Assembly: GCA_033977485.1 (NCBI GenBank)
Contig: CM066990.1
Location: 10,977,001 to 11,041,000 of the forward strand
Direction of reading: 5' to 3'
Length of the DNA: 64,000 nucleotides
Source of the DNA: Hydrangea macrophylla
Lineage: Eukaryota > Streptophyta > Magnoliopsida > Cornales > Hydrangeaceae
Positions 44,738-56,858 of this stretch are shown piece by piece; the stretch's first letter is position 1; each line of letters starts with the position of its first letter. The notes under the pieces are model-generated. The model saw only the letters and a list, made by a program, of their open reading frames with translations. It made no database searches and was not told the origin of the DNA. Both the position numbers and the translations under genes were made by a program.

Positions 44738-46430
44738 GGATATGATGTTGGACTATTTCTAGATCGATACCTGGCATATCGCTGTAAGACCATGCAAAAA
44801 CATCTTTGAATTCATTTAATAGATTGATTAATTCTTTGCTTTCTTCTTTGCTAAGTGTAGAGCCAATAAAAACATTTTGAGGATTATCTTCATTTCCTAG
44901 ATTAATCGTTAGAGTGTTCTCAATGATTTTACATGCTGATTCTTTTTCTTTTTTGGTTAATTTTTTGCAATTCATCTGGTATTTCATTATCATCACATTT
45001 ATCACATTCAATAAGTGCATTCGAGTAGGTAGAATTGGTCATGCTTTCATTGATCTTCTTTGGAGCAATTATAACAAACATGGAAATTGAAAGACGCCTC
45101 ATTTGGGCCATTACAGACTCTGGGTTTGGGGGATACCTATCATTAGACTCGAAAACCCATTCTTTCTTGCTTTCTCCTCCCAGTTCGGTGATGAAGCATT
45201 CTTCCATATCCCCTATCTTGGTAATCTCTTCCATCTCTCCTTTTTCCAGTTCTTCCACGTCCTCCTCATTGTCTTCTCCTTGTACCCCTTCAACCAAACC
45301 CTCAGCTTGTTCTTTTTTGACCTTGTCACCTATGACCTCTTCTCAGCCCATTCCCTCAGCTTTTGCACTTTCTTTGCCCAACAGGTTCTTCATGACTGAG
45401 CCATCCAGTGCACCAATCCAATCTTTAGCAGTAGCTGACTTCACAGGCACCTGCAGATATGAATCTTGATACTTAGAGAATTCGTGGGAGAAGAAGATCT
45501 CAAACCCTGGCTTCAAACAATTGTCTTTCTGATCCACCTATGGTTCTGGGAAGCCATAAAAGGGGAAATCCTCTCCCTCCTTCACAAAGTATCCATTGAG
45601 CGTCTTTAGGTAAGGATCCAATGGTGCATCAGTTGACTTCTTCTTATCTCTCAGCTCTTTCTTCGATGGTTGATAACACAGACCATGAGTATGAGTCTGG
45701 GTGGTGATCTTTGGAAACTCCGGCAGACCTTGATGATTCTTACCCATTCCCATACCTGGGAAGAAACCCATCTTCTTCATGATACCAGCGACCAATGGAC
45801 TCGCGTACTGATCGAAATACAACGGTAGGAACTCTCTCGGCTTCTCTCCCTCTAACATGTTAATGAACTCGAATCCCCCCAGACTTGTCTCCTCTTCTTG
45901 GAATTATACCACTAGAACTGGTGCGCTTGACGAAGCCTCAAACGGAAGAACCTAACTATCCCCAAGAATATTATAGACCTTGCTCTTCCAGACACACTTG
46001 ACTTTCTAGTGAGCTGTAGATGGTATGGCACCCAGACTGTCTAGCCACGGTCTTCCTAGCAATAAATTGAAAGAAGCAGGTATGTTGATGACCAGAAATT
46101 CGGCTTCCTTTTCCACAGGCCCAACAGCGAGATGAAGGAGAATTATCTCCATGATCGTTCTCTGAGTGTTGTCATTACTCTCACCTTCTGCTCAGATGGT
46201 ATGAACGTTGATTCATCCAAACCTATGCGCTTAGCTGTTCAAAATGGACATACGTTTAGCACAGATCCATTGTCAATAAGACAAGCAGGTCCTCCCGGAG
46301 GTAGGTCATCTGATGAGAAGGTAATAGCCAGAGTCGGGATTTTATTGATCATTCCCACGAGGTCTTCTGGTGCTGTGTCAATAGAAACATCGGATTGGTT
46401 CAAAGCATCTAGGACTGCCTACATGTGATG
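44738..46430 (-). pseudogene. pol: Tat2 protease, G-patch and RT N-terminal stub
   Basis: The protease keeps its active site CLIDNGSVLNVCPF, but a deletion of about 60 bp has removed the preceding LIHNKPLYVTV block present in Tat1. The G-patch-like IMKKMGFFPGMGMGKNHQG lies at 45735-45785. After KDVFAWSYSDMPGIDLEIVQ the sequence stops matching RT at HHIPL (about 44737) and jumps to pre-integrase sequence. All RT catalytic motifs and both RNase H domains are gone, so this copy cannot encode reverse transcription. There are also stops after FYGFPEP and elsewhere. Confidence 0.87.
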
Positions 46431-48223
46431 TTTAGAAGTGATCAATAAACCCCAGATGGTGATGTTAGCCTGAGTTTTCTTCATTTGCTTCAGAGCCCTA
46501 TCTTCTTCCTCTTTTTCATTCGTTTTCCCTTTTCCTTTATCCATTTTTCTCCCTGGGTGATCCTCCTCTAGCTCATGAGGTTTAAAATGTCTCCCTGACC
46601 GGGTAAGATGACTGACTTCTTCTTTTACCCACAGATTGTCAACTTTGGAAATGACTTTCAAACTTTCTTTCTATGTTCCTTCTCCGCCGCTCTCATACCA
46701 TAGGTCATCTTCCACCTGACCCATATTGGTGTTGCTAGTTTCTTGGTTCCGCCAATCCAATTGATCCCCCAAAGTATATATCATCGGATCCTCTGGCATC
46801 TGATAAGGCTTCCTTGGTGTCCCAGCTTTAGTGATCAGCCTCGACGGATCAAGGATCGTTTCTTCTATCCCTAAGAAGTAAAGGCCTTGCAGTAGCGGAA
46901 CAACGTGATGACTAGGCAGCGGATTCCTAGTAACATTAGGAGTCTTGACAGGCGGCTCTGATATCACCTTGTTATCAATGAGGTCCTGGATTTTGTGCCT
47001 TAGTCTTGTGCACCGATCCATAGAATGACCCTTCTGCTGATGAAACTTGCAATAAAGATCCTCCTGAAACATTGGCAGAAGTGGACTCGGTAAAGGTCGA
47101 GGCTCCAATGGATGAAGATGCCCTTTTGTTATCAGCCTATCAAGAGCGGTTGATAGTGACACCCCCAAGTCTGAGAACTTCCTAGGCTGTTTATCCCCTC
47201 CTTTCCTCGGTGTTATGTCGAATTTTCTTTCTGGCCTGCTCAACGCATTGATATTAATGTGGGATCAGAGTGACCCCCTGAATGTCCCCCATTTGATCCA
47301 TATCTCGACCTTCTATATCGATTCGGCTGTTCTTCCTTCTTGATTACCCCTTCTTGGATTGCATCCTCTATCCTTGTTCCTACGTCAAAAACCTCAGCAA
47401 AGGTGTTGATTGACTAGAATCTCATTTTTTTTCTTGGTATACAGGTTGAAGGTTCTTCATCAACATTTGGATATGATCTTTCTCGGACAGCCTCTGTACC
47501 ATCTTAGCTGTTTTTCCCCTCCACCTACTTAAATACTCAACAAACAACTCCTTGTTTCCTGCCTGGTGGTCTCCAAATCTCGGACTGTGACATCCAAGTC
47601 TTGGTTATACTCATATTGTGCCACGAATGTTTTGATCACTTCTTCCCAAACCCGGGTTTGCTTGGTTCAAGAGTGAGGTACCAGGATAAGGTGGCTCCAG
47701 TTAAGGTCTGCTGAAATAAGATAGCCATCATGGCAGTACTCAGCCCACTGGGTTGGAAAGCCCTAATACACATTCTCACATGGCTGCGAGGATTCCCTGT
47801 CCCATCAAACTTATCGAAAATTGGCATTTTAAAACCGGCAGGCAGCGTTTCACGGACCCCATCGTACAAACCTTCCAGCTCCATCAGGTAAGTATCGACC
47901 ACCTGAGCCTTGCGCATTACCCTTTCTAGCTTCTCTATCTTTTCGGTCATTATCCTCTCTTTGTCAGTCTTTTCCCTTTCTACCATTTCCCTATCTGCTC
48001 TAGGAATCTCGACTCTTGGCATCTCTGGGTCATCGTACCAACCTTCTTCCCTAACTGGCGGATCGTTATTTGGTGGATTCACGACTAGTGGCGGCAGTGC
48101 TATTATTTCTATCATGACCATCATTCGGTTCATATTCTCAGCATGTCGCCTCATCTGTTCCGCCTATTGTTCTACCAATGTTCTTAACTCTGCTACTTCT
48201 CCATCGTTCCTTTCATTTGCCAT
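46431..48223 (-). pseudogene. gag: Tat2 gag
   Basis: Starts at ATG 48223 (MANERNDGEVAELRTLVEQ), with a stop at the next codon, where Tat1 has Gln. The core FDKFDGTGNPRSHVRMCIRA and LFQQTLTGATLSWYLTLEPS is followed by loss of one T near 47655, giving a frameshift. The C-terminal part (47243-46671) has LDRLITKGHLHPLEPRPLPS, the knuckle YCKFHQQKGHSMDRC and PLLQGLYFLGIEETILDPSR. Nearly the whole protein aligns with the two Tat1 pieces at 31836-32970 and 18121-18967, which proves that Athila-1 interrupts a once continuous gene. Confidence 0.88.
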
Positions 48224-49534
48224 ATCACTATCTTCTCCTCTCCTTACTAACCTTGCAGTGGGACCTCTAAACCAAGTCGTGCCCGAACTAGATGTTATTT
48301 TTACCCTACAAAAGAAAAAGGTTTTTTTTCTTCAAAACACTTTCTGTTTTCTTTATTTTTATCAACATCTCCTTATTATATATATTTTTGAAAGACTTTT
48401 TGTGAGATGAAATGGTTCATATGTCACACGGATGTAATGCATGTGTGCATATTCTATATGCAAAAGAACGGAAAATTTCTAATCCTAGCAAATAGATATA
48501 TAAGCATATAAAATCTTCACCCATGTCAAATGCGCCAATTTCACTTCTCATTGCAATCCTCACTACCCTTTCAAAGGTCGGGTGTTTAAAATTTTCGAAA
48601 TACATTTGAGGAACATTTCTTAAGATGATGAGATCTTTCAAAAACAATTCACAAGAATTTTTTAATCTTTTACTTGAAAATGAGGATGTGAAAACATTTC
48701 TCAAAAAGATGATTGGATAGAAATTTTGCTTTGAAATTAATTTGAAAAGCATTTCTCCAAAAAAACAGTTCCCAAAATTTTTGGATTTTTCCTTTGAAGA
48801 TGTTCATGTAAAAAATATACTTTAACAATGATTAGTCTGTGGCTTTAATAAAAAAAAAAAGTGAACTTCAAAGATTCTTGAAAGAGCGACTGAAACTTTC
48901 GAATAAAGATGACAAAAATTCGTTTGCTTATAAAGATGGATTTAAAATTCTTTTTGGTAGAAGGATCACCTGATCGGATTATCACTGTACTTTTCATGAA
49001 TTTGGATACATACAAGGTCAATTATGCTTAGCTAAACATGATATAAGAGATGTAATCTTATAATCAAGATTCGGCATGTTCTCAAAATGTCATAAGACAT
49101 TAAGAGGAATTGCTCAAAAGTGATTTAAGAGGTTACACATCTTTCGTCAAGCAAGTATCGTCATCATCTCAAGTAATCCCTTCCGGGCATACAAATCTCC
49201 CTGGTACATAATCCTAATCAAAAATTGATTTTCTAGATTTGAAAGGTTCTATAGAAGATATCATGCAAAGGGTGGGTTATGGTCAAATAAGGGACCCTTG
49301 ACACACACTCGATAGGATGCTTCATATACCAACACATGGTACGAGATCAAGGGTGATCACACAGTCCCATGATGGCTTGACCGACTGGGTTGCCCCGAGC
49401 CTCCAAGGTCATAGTTCCGTGTCATCGACTGGCGAGACATGCAAGTGCAATGCAACGGGCACACAAAAATTAATTAACTCAATTAAAAGGATGCTTTCAA
49501 GTCTAATCCTCGAGTGAACCCACAATCAGAAATT
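48224..49534 (-). other. Tat2 untranslated leader
   Basis: Homologous to 32971-34279. No gene seen. Confidence 0.75.
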
Positions 49535-49584
49535 CTGGTCTGCGAAACCAGAGATTCTGGGTTAGATCCCCAGTAGAGTTGCCA
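49535..49584 (+). other. 50-nt 3' half of tRNA-Arg, containing the Tat2 primer-binding site
   Basis: Same structure and length as 34280-34329, with an intact terminal CCA. The anticodon loop is again CTGCGAA, while T-loop and acceptor positions differ (GGGTTAGATCCCC, TAGAGTTGCCA). The 18-nt primer site is 49567-49584, three bases from the LTR. Confidence 0.85.
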
Positions 49585-49587
49585 GAT

Positions 49588-52432
49588 TGTGGATACCGGC
49601 ATTTGGGCCCACTTTTAATTTTAAAACATTTCAAATACAAAGAGTCGCCACTTAATTTTTAAAAGGAAAAATTAAGAAATCATTTTAAAAGCAAATCGAT
49701 CGTTTGAGAAACCAAAGATTAACTAGGTCCGGGGATTATGGAATGAGAAGAGAAGGAGCCCGATGGACTAAAACACCCATTTTCATCCTATCTCGTGATA
49801 GGCCTCTACTCAACATCCTTTTAATCGAATTATTAATCTAAATGCGTCCTCAACTAATACATATGTATAAATATACATCACAAAGCATGTCCAAAGGGTA
49901 TAAGATTGCTAAGGGCAAAATATCATTCAAAAACCACATAATTCATTTAGCAAGCGACATGATATGCAATAGAGGACAAGGGAACTTACCCGGGATCCAG
50001 CCGCGAATTTTAAACACGCAATGCATGCAAGCAAATAAAATAAAACCAAGAAAGGAGTCTCTAATCGCATATAAACACATAAGGCAAGACCTAGTCTAAG
50101 GTGTCGCGCATAGAGTTGAAAATCAATTAAAATCAAAGAAGTAAATTAAACTAGAGGAGGGGTTGAGAAATTGTACCTCAAATGCGCTGCAAAACATAGG
50201 GTTAGTTCACATACTTTAAATAAAAATATCATTAAATCCTAAGAAAAAAATCCTTACACAAAGCGGATTCCATTTACAAGTATCAATCTATATGAATGAA
50301 TGCACCTGGATACATGAATGTGAACAATGTAAAAGTTGTGAACTATTCATTAATTTGGATCATTTAGCCTCTGGTTTTAAGCTTAAGTAATCTTTATTAG
50401 TGTATGGTATAAGCCTTAGGTTAAGAAAAGATCATTTAAACCCTTATTTACAAAGTTGGTAAAAACTATGACAGGATTATGAAAATTGCTGAGAGTAGAT
50501 CAGAACTTCAAAGAAATAAAAGACATGGTTCCCGCGGTTTGATCTTGATGATTTTTGGGTACAAGATGCCTCTGTGAGTCTAGTTTTTAGTCCAAAAAGA
50601 AAATCAAGGTTTCAACGGTTAGATCTCTAGGAATTGAACAAATACCAGACATCACTCAGGATTTCATAACTCTCTGTCCAGAGTTCTTTTATGATTTTTT
50701 AAAACTAGTAAAAAAATCAAAAACACTTGAATCTTTTTAGGGGATCTTGTTAACACATCAAACTTCGTATAAAAATTATTTGGGTCAAAAATGTTTGATT
50801 AAGGTTCTGATTTACTCATTTCAAAAGGGTGTTACTGTTCTAAAACTCTGGACAGATTGTTGTTGTCTCCCAAAAACTCATAACCAAACCATGTTAGCCA
50901 CCATGGAGGCTAGTTAAAAAAAATAGTGGTAGAACTTTGAGTTATAGACATTTTCGTGTTGGTTTCATTCAGTTCCAACAGTTCGATGTTTAACTAAAAC
51001 TCCTTGATCAAAGGTGGTCATTGAATTCACTGCACCATTTGTCAAGTTCAACTTTATTTGTTAACCCCAACTACTAAACCTTGAAGTTGGGCTTAATCCA
51101 AATTATTTCTTCCACCATTTGATGCTCATTGAAGACTAATGACATTTAAACTTGTGGATTTTAAATGAAGTATGAAGAAACTCCTTAAAACCCCAAGATA
51201 AAGAACCTAAACCATGAAGATAAGCTTAGATTCAAACTACTTCTCTTACCTTTGATGGTCATTGGAGACTAAGAACATTCAAATTTGTAGATTTCAATGA
51301 AGTATGAAAAGACTTCATAAAACCTCAAAATAATAAGTTCAAACTATGGATACAAGTTTGGACCCATTGACTCAATATACTAAAATCAACCTCAATCCTC
51401 TCATGAATCATAAGTTCATAAGAATATTAAGGGATACTAAGAGCAAAGACCCAAGTATGACATTGAATGTTTCATGAATCTTTAGAAATAAACATAATCA
51501 AAAGAAAGGAACCAAAGTTCTACTTCAAGATTTACTTAAACTTTGAACCCAAGGCCATTTTGATCCAAACTAACGAAATGAGAGTTCAATCACAATACAT
51601 GTGGTGTGTGATGAAATGAGGTGGGAAGAGAGATTTTGAAAATGTGTAAAAAGATCCTAAGCATCTATGTATTATGATTGAACTTGGATGTTAAAACTAA
51701 GTGATTTAGAGTTTACCTCTAATTATCCTCAACTCATTTTGTTGCTTTGAGATCTTCCAAGAATGATGATCAAGCTCTTCTTCTTCTAATTTCACTTCTC
51801 TCTTAATTTAGAAAGTTTTGAAAGAGAATCACTATTGGGATCCTAACACTCTAAAATTCTAAGTTCCTATTAATGGGATACACATCCTCTCTATATAGGT
51901 AATCTTTGGAGGGTTATTTTGGAAATTTTGTAGCCAAAACCCTAATTTCAGCCGCCATTTGAAGGTATAAACCGAACTATTTTAGGACAGGTTATCACAA
52001 AATGCGGCACTCAGGAGATATCCAAGGCACTCAATAAATGTCATTGCGGCACTCACTGTTTTCCAGAACGACATTCAAAGAATGCCGCATCGGCACTCAT
52101 GGAGTGCCGCAGATAACTCCTTGGACTGCCATTTTTTCATGAAAGTTCAAATTTTACGGCACTTGGTAAAATTCGCGACATTCACAGAGTACCATTCTGA
52201 TACTTCATAGAGTGCCGTACTGCATCACGTGACTGCCGCAGAACTTATCCTATGTCGTTTTCCTTTATTTTCTCTTTTCCTCTCTTTTTCGTTTTGTTTT
52301 GAATTAAAAGAGCCTTTGGAAGAGCTTGAATCACCTTTGGAAGTCTTGGATTAGTCGGACGCTTGTCATCATCAGATCTTAGAGATAATACTCCCCTTAA
52401 TTCGACGCGTGGTCAAAATTAGGGTGTCTACA
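49588..52432 (-). repeat. Tat 5' LTR of Tat2 (2845 bp)
   Basis: On - it runs from TGTAGACACCCTAATTTTG (52432) to CCACA (49588). TATA box CTATATAG at about 51891-51898, with the motif array at 52006-52245 beginning 108 bp upstream. Its outer edge cuts directly into the Athila-2 env-position ORF. Confidence 0.92.
52006..52245. repeat. GGCACTC/GAGTGCC motif array, Tat2 5' LTR
   Basis: Same array as 36757-36987; the first sites at 52006, 52026 and 52048 keep the 20 and 22 bp steps. It includes CGGCACTCATGGAGTGCCG with one inner change. Confidence 0.8.
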
Positions 52433-53369
52433 ATACCCCAACTCGAGTATTCAGGGGGGTATAATGAGACATGGGTGCAGATATTTTATTCCAGTATAGT
52501 CACCATGGGGCCTTACTCTTACGAGGCTTATGTGCGGGGCGTCCCCATTCTGGTCAATGCCGTGTCTCTGTCAGTGCTTATGGGCGTCCTGCACGTCCAA
52601 AATCACACGAGGATGATTAAGGACCCAAGCCAAGGACCCACCGCCCATGGAATGGCCTCCCGTTTTGTCGACTAAACAACTCAATGGATCTCGGACCAGT
52701 TAGCTCCCTCCACTTTCACAAAATTCTTTCTCTTGGTTAACCTTATTCTGACTGCAATAGTGTCGCCCACCAAACATAAGACCATGCGAAAGGACCATGT
52801 CGCCATGTTGTATGCTATGAGACCTCAATCCTAGTTGATTTTGCGACTCTTGTCATTCTTCATATGATTGTCGCTTCTGCGGACACCACCGCCTCGGGCA
52901 GCCTCTCCTTCCCTACCCTCATCACCCACATTTGCACTCACTATGGGTGCAATGCCTTAGCCACTGATATTTTAAAACCTGCTCCTTCGCCAATTAATTC
53001 TATACCATCACCAAGAGCGATGCTTAAATTCATTCGCACTCTAAGAGGGCTAGGACCGAAGAGGGACCCAGTGGTACACGTGAGGAGGTGGCAGGCCCAA
53101 CTTATGACATGTCCAAGGTGTACCAGTACCTCGACAGTTTGGGCTAGGAGTAGCAGAGACAAGGCTGAGATTTACAGGGGCTACGAGGTATGGTTCAGGA
53201 TTTTCATGGGGATTACCAGCGCGACATTGACATGATGATGCGCTTTCAGAGCGACTTCTTTCAGATGCAGTTCCCCAGAGTGGACGTGCCTTACTATTTT
53301 TAGAATCCATATGGAGGGCCGGGTGGAGCAAGCAGCCAAGGCGGCGATGGTGATGGAGTGGATGATTAG
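52433..53369 (+). pseudogene. Athila-2 env-position ORF, 3' part (broken)
   Basis: Matches the Athila-1 protein at 21772-23013: PQLEYSGGYNETWVQIFYSS, LSVLMGVLHVQN, WISDQLAPSTFTKFF, HKTMRKDHVAMLYAM, SADTTASGSLSFPTLITHIC and, at the end in another frame, DMMMRFQSDFFQMQFPRVDV with GGDGDGVDD before the TAG at 53367-53369. It has stops at 52673-52675 and after RPQS, and at least two frameshifts. Similarity of both copies over the whole length shows a genuine conserved protein rather than a chance ORF. Function unknown. Confidence 0.82.
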
Positions 53370-55457
53370 CAGAGTTTCCTCAAATTCTAACTCTATACGC
53401 TCTAATTGTAGTGCGTTGGCATTGTTCTTAGTGAGTTTAGAATTTGTAGGTAACTCTTGTATTTTGGGCATTCCCGAGTTGGGATTAGAGTTGGTTAGTT
53501 TAGTATGTGTTTTTGTTGTTTGGATGTTTTGGGATTTGTGGATGTTTTGTTGATGTTTGAGGATTTACGAATTTCTTCTCTCTAAGTTGGGTACAATGTG
53601 GATGATTTGGATTTTAGTTTTTCGACTATTGGCTTATGCTTATTACTGTACTATTGTGCCATGTCAAATTCTTCTTTTCTTTTTTTTCTATTTCTTTGTG
53701 GATTCTAACATTGCAGGCACAGTTTATTACCGCACGCTCCCTTTGCTTGCCTCCAGTAATATTGTTCTTCCCCTTGTACTTTATCGTTTCATTGAGGACA
53801 ATGTATGGTCCTAGTTGGGGGGTGTGAGAGCTAGCTCATCTCATCACAATTTTAGTGTCATCTCTTTCATTTAAAAAAAAAAAAAAAAATTTTGCCTTGT
53901 CCCGTGTTTCCAATGACTTTAGTATAGTTACCCCATTCTAAGGCCAAGCGATGACGCTTGTCTTGAAGTTTTCTTTCGATATTAGCATGCGACACTTGTT
54001 GAATCCCATTAGTTCTATAACTTTCTTGATTATAGTGAATTGCATGAAGTTTAAATGTTGGATTATCGAGCACGATGCATGACTACTTGTGTTAGGATGG
54101 TATTTAATGTAATTATTACCTGGAAATCAGTTGAAACGCATGTGGAGACTTTACCCTTGTGAGCTTTAGATCCTTTTCTCCATTGTTGAGTGCTACACAC
54201 TTCAATTTTCTATTTTTAAAAAATACACAAAAGCCATAGATAATCTCATCTTCTTACTTTGATTGTTCATTAGAGAAATCATTTTGTGGAATGCAAAATT
54301 CTCACTTACTTGTCATTGTAGTGGAGAACAAAGAATCACATTGTCCAAGGAAATGATTTTAGGCTCTTTTCACAAATTCTAGCCTCAACCGCATATACCC
54401 TTCTTTCACTGAACCATACACCTTCCATACCTACATTTGAATTACATTCTTGGGATGTCTTCGCATGAGATCGTGTTTATAAAGTTGTAACAGAGATTGA
54501 ATCATGTTGTTTGTGAGAGTACAAAGTAAAAAGAAAAGAAAAGAAGTTAAAAAAAAATAAATAAATAAAAAAGTTTCATAGTCAATTGTACTTCTCTTTG
54601 TGAGCTTCAAAGAAATATTTATGAATGATTCATCTCCTATAGTCATTTGTATTCATGCATTCAAATAAATCCCAAGCTTGTGCCCAACCATTTCACTTAC
54701 TTTTCCCTTTTCCTCCACCGCATAACACCTTCCCCACTTTACAACACCCTCGAGGTCCTAGTTGATCCTCAAGTTTTGTGATTCAGAGTTTGCGACGATC
54801 ACGACAAATAGTTAGAGTTATTTCATGTCCTCTAGTGAATAATATCTTTCATGAGATAAATTTTACTCGTTTTTCACGCTTATGTTTTTCATCATTGGCA
54901 TGTACGTGGCTTTGATTTCTATTTCCATTACTCTTTTTGCCCGCATGCCCCAAGTGTATTGCCCATTTTGAGTGATTCATTTTTAGAGTGTAATATCAGT
55001 GAGAATTGAGTTGAAGTGAATTTTGAACGAAATTCGGATCATGAAAGCATTACCATTTTCTTGATAGTTGTAGTTATGCACTTCACACCACACACGCATC
55101 CAAGATTAAGCTTAATGCAACTTATCTAATAGCTTTGATAGTTTGAGAACTTTATGGATTTGCGTGACATGTGCTAAAATCTTTTGAAAATCCTTGAGAT
55201 TATGTAGAGTGTCGGCATTAGATAGTAGGCAACTATCATGAGGAAACAAAATGTTTGTGGGTAGCATTCCAAGAACCCTCCGGAGATAAAACTCCGCCTC
55301 TACGGGTAACCTAGAGGTTTAACGACTTGTTGCATATGCTCAATGCAATCGTGTTCCCCACAAAAATAGTTTATCTTTCTTTCTAAATAAATCATAGTGC
55401 AAGGATTTCTTGAATCTCTTGGTATTTAGCTTTGTTGCTAAGGGACTAGCAACATGC
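53370..55457 (+). other. Athila-2 3' untranslated region
   Basis: About 2.1 kb with no supported gene apart from the internal polypurine-like tract at 53791-53829. A T-rich run and homology to Athila-1 noncoding sequence are seen. Confidence 0.7.
53791..53829 (+). other. Athila-2 internal polypurine-like tract with ATTGAGGA box
   Basis: ATTGAGGACAATG then TAGTTGGGGGGTGTGAGA. The terminal tract at 55458 repeats TAGTTGGGGGGTGTGA, so the 16-bp core is present twice, about 1.65 kb apart. Confidence 0.78.
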
Positions 55458-55470
55458 TAGTTGGGGGGTG
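55458..55470 (+). other. Athila-2 terminal polypurine tract
   Basis: TAGTTGGGGGGTG directly before the 3' LTR at 55471. Confidence 0.88.
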
Positions 55471-56856
55471 TGATTTGTGTTCAATATTGCATTTTTAACT
55501 CGTGATTTTATCCGTATTGAGCACGAATTAGTACCTAAACCGGGAGATTTAATGGATAAATTGTACCTTTGTTAATCCTCTTTGTTATTGTCTTTTAACT
55601 AATAAAAATCTCTTTCTTGTAGATGTTTGAGACTTGGTAGAAGATTGGGACCGAAAATTTGAGATTATACTTCAAAGGAAGTAAAATTTGAGAATCTGCC
55701 CAGGCGAATCCATCCAGGCTCATCAGGTGGATTGATCCGTTCATTCTAAAGGAACTCCGTGTCCAGAAAATGCAAGGCGGTTCAATCCGGCATTACACCG
55801 CGAATCGATCTGCAAGTTTCACTGAAGATTCTGTTGCCTAATTGAAGAACCGGATCGATCCAGCTTTTTGTCTTGGATCGATCCGTGGCCTCTGATGTGT
55901 TCCTTCTTTTAATCACAAGTTTGCCATTATGTGTCAAAAGTATATATATTTAGAGATGGTTTTTATTTAGGGTTAACTTGTATTTTCTTTGTTAGTTAGG
56001 AGTAGTAAACTCTCTCTCTTTTAGGTCTCCATCTCTCCATCCCATTTATTCTCCCATCTACCTCACTCAAGTTGTATTGAAGACTAAGAGAGAGAAATTA
56101 GTGTGTGTATTGAATAGCTTAAAGCTTGGCTTAGATTTTTATTGGATATATCTATGGCATTTATGATGGTTCCCTCTAGTTGGTATAATCTCTCTTTTCC
56201 CCTCTTTAATATTAATGTTATTGTAGTTATGAATAGCTAAATCGTGTAGATTGGGGATCATAAATCCACCATTGGACCCATGGGTGTTTTAATGTAGGAC
56301 TTTCACACTTTGTAGCATGTATAGAGTTCATAGGTGCAAGGTTTGATGTATTGAGACCCAATTTACAATGTCAAGCATTGAAAGTTGTTAAATCTCTAGA
56401 CTTCAAACCTATACTCATGTATTGCATTGGAACTTCTATCTAGCATGTAGGTTGACTACCACATATTTGATAGTTTGTCACAATGGGATTCTCTACTTTA
56501 GAATGTGCTACAAGTATGAAATCCATGTGTTGGTTGGTCCAAGGTGGGGGGAATGCTCCCCAACCTCAATTTCTCCATTTAAAAAACCACTAATTTTTAA
56601 TTAAACTTAGGTTTGTTCAAAGCTTACTTTCCATTTTCTTAATAGTCATTGTAGTAAAATTTAGTACAAATTGAATCAAACCCAAAGTCAAAAAGACTCA
56701 ATTTTATTTCGTAGTTTGTTAATTACTCGCATTATAATTGGTTATTAAGCGCCCACCAAGCATTGTTGCATTCCAATCCCTGTAGACTCGACACCCTATT
56801 TCCATTGTACTATGTTTTTAATAGGGTAATAAAAGAACTTGATTTTGACAACATCA
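55471..56856 (+). repeat. Athila-2 3' LTR (1386 bp)
   Basis: From TGATTTGTGTTCAATATTGC to GATTTTGACAACATCA, clearly related to the Athila-1 LTR but strongly diverged. Motif array 55704-55886, then TATA box TATATATATT at 55941-55950. Confidence 0.9.
55704..55886. repeat. Phased paired array in Athila-2 LTR (diverged GGATCGATCC type)
   Basis: Three pairs with GGATC-equivalent positions 55706/55729, 55779/55802 and 55852/55875: 23 bp inside each pair and exactly 73 bp between pairs. Individual sites are eroded (GCGAATCCATCC, GCGGTTCAATCC), yet the spacing is regular. It lies about 55 bp upstream of the TATA box. Confidence 0.85.
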
Positions 56857-56858
56857 TT

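Larger units (their letters stand above)
52433..56856 (+). mobile_element. Athila-2, 3' part of an Athila element
   Basis: Holds the last part of the env-position ORF, an internal polypurine-like tract, a terminal tract (55458-55470) and a 3' LTR. Its 5' portion should lie left of the window, beyond the Tat insertion at 52433. It is inserted in a 37-bp tandem repeat of element F; TTGGC at 56857-56861 may be one target duplication. Confidence 0.88.

Noticed and set aside
55441..55490. Athila-2 LTR as the missing partner of an Athila-1 LTR
   Set aside because: Strongly diverged, opposite strand, and Athila-1 already has two nearly identical LTRs with matching duplications.
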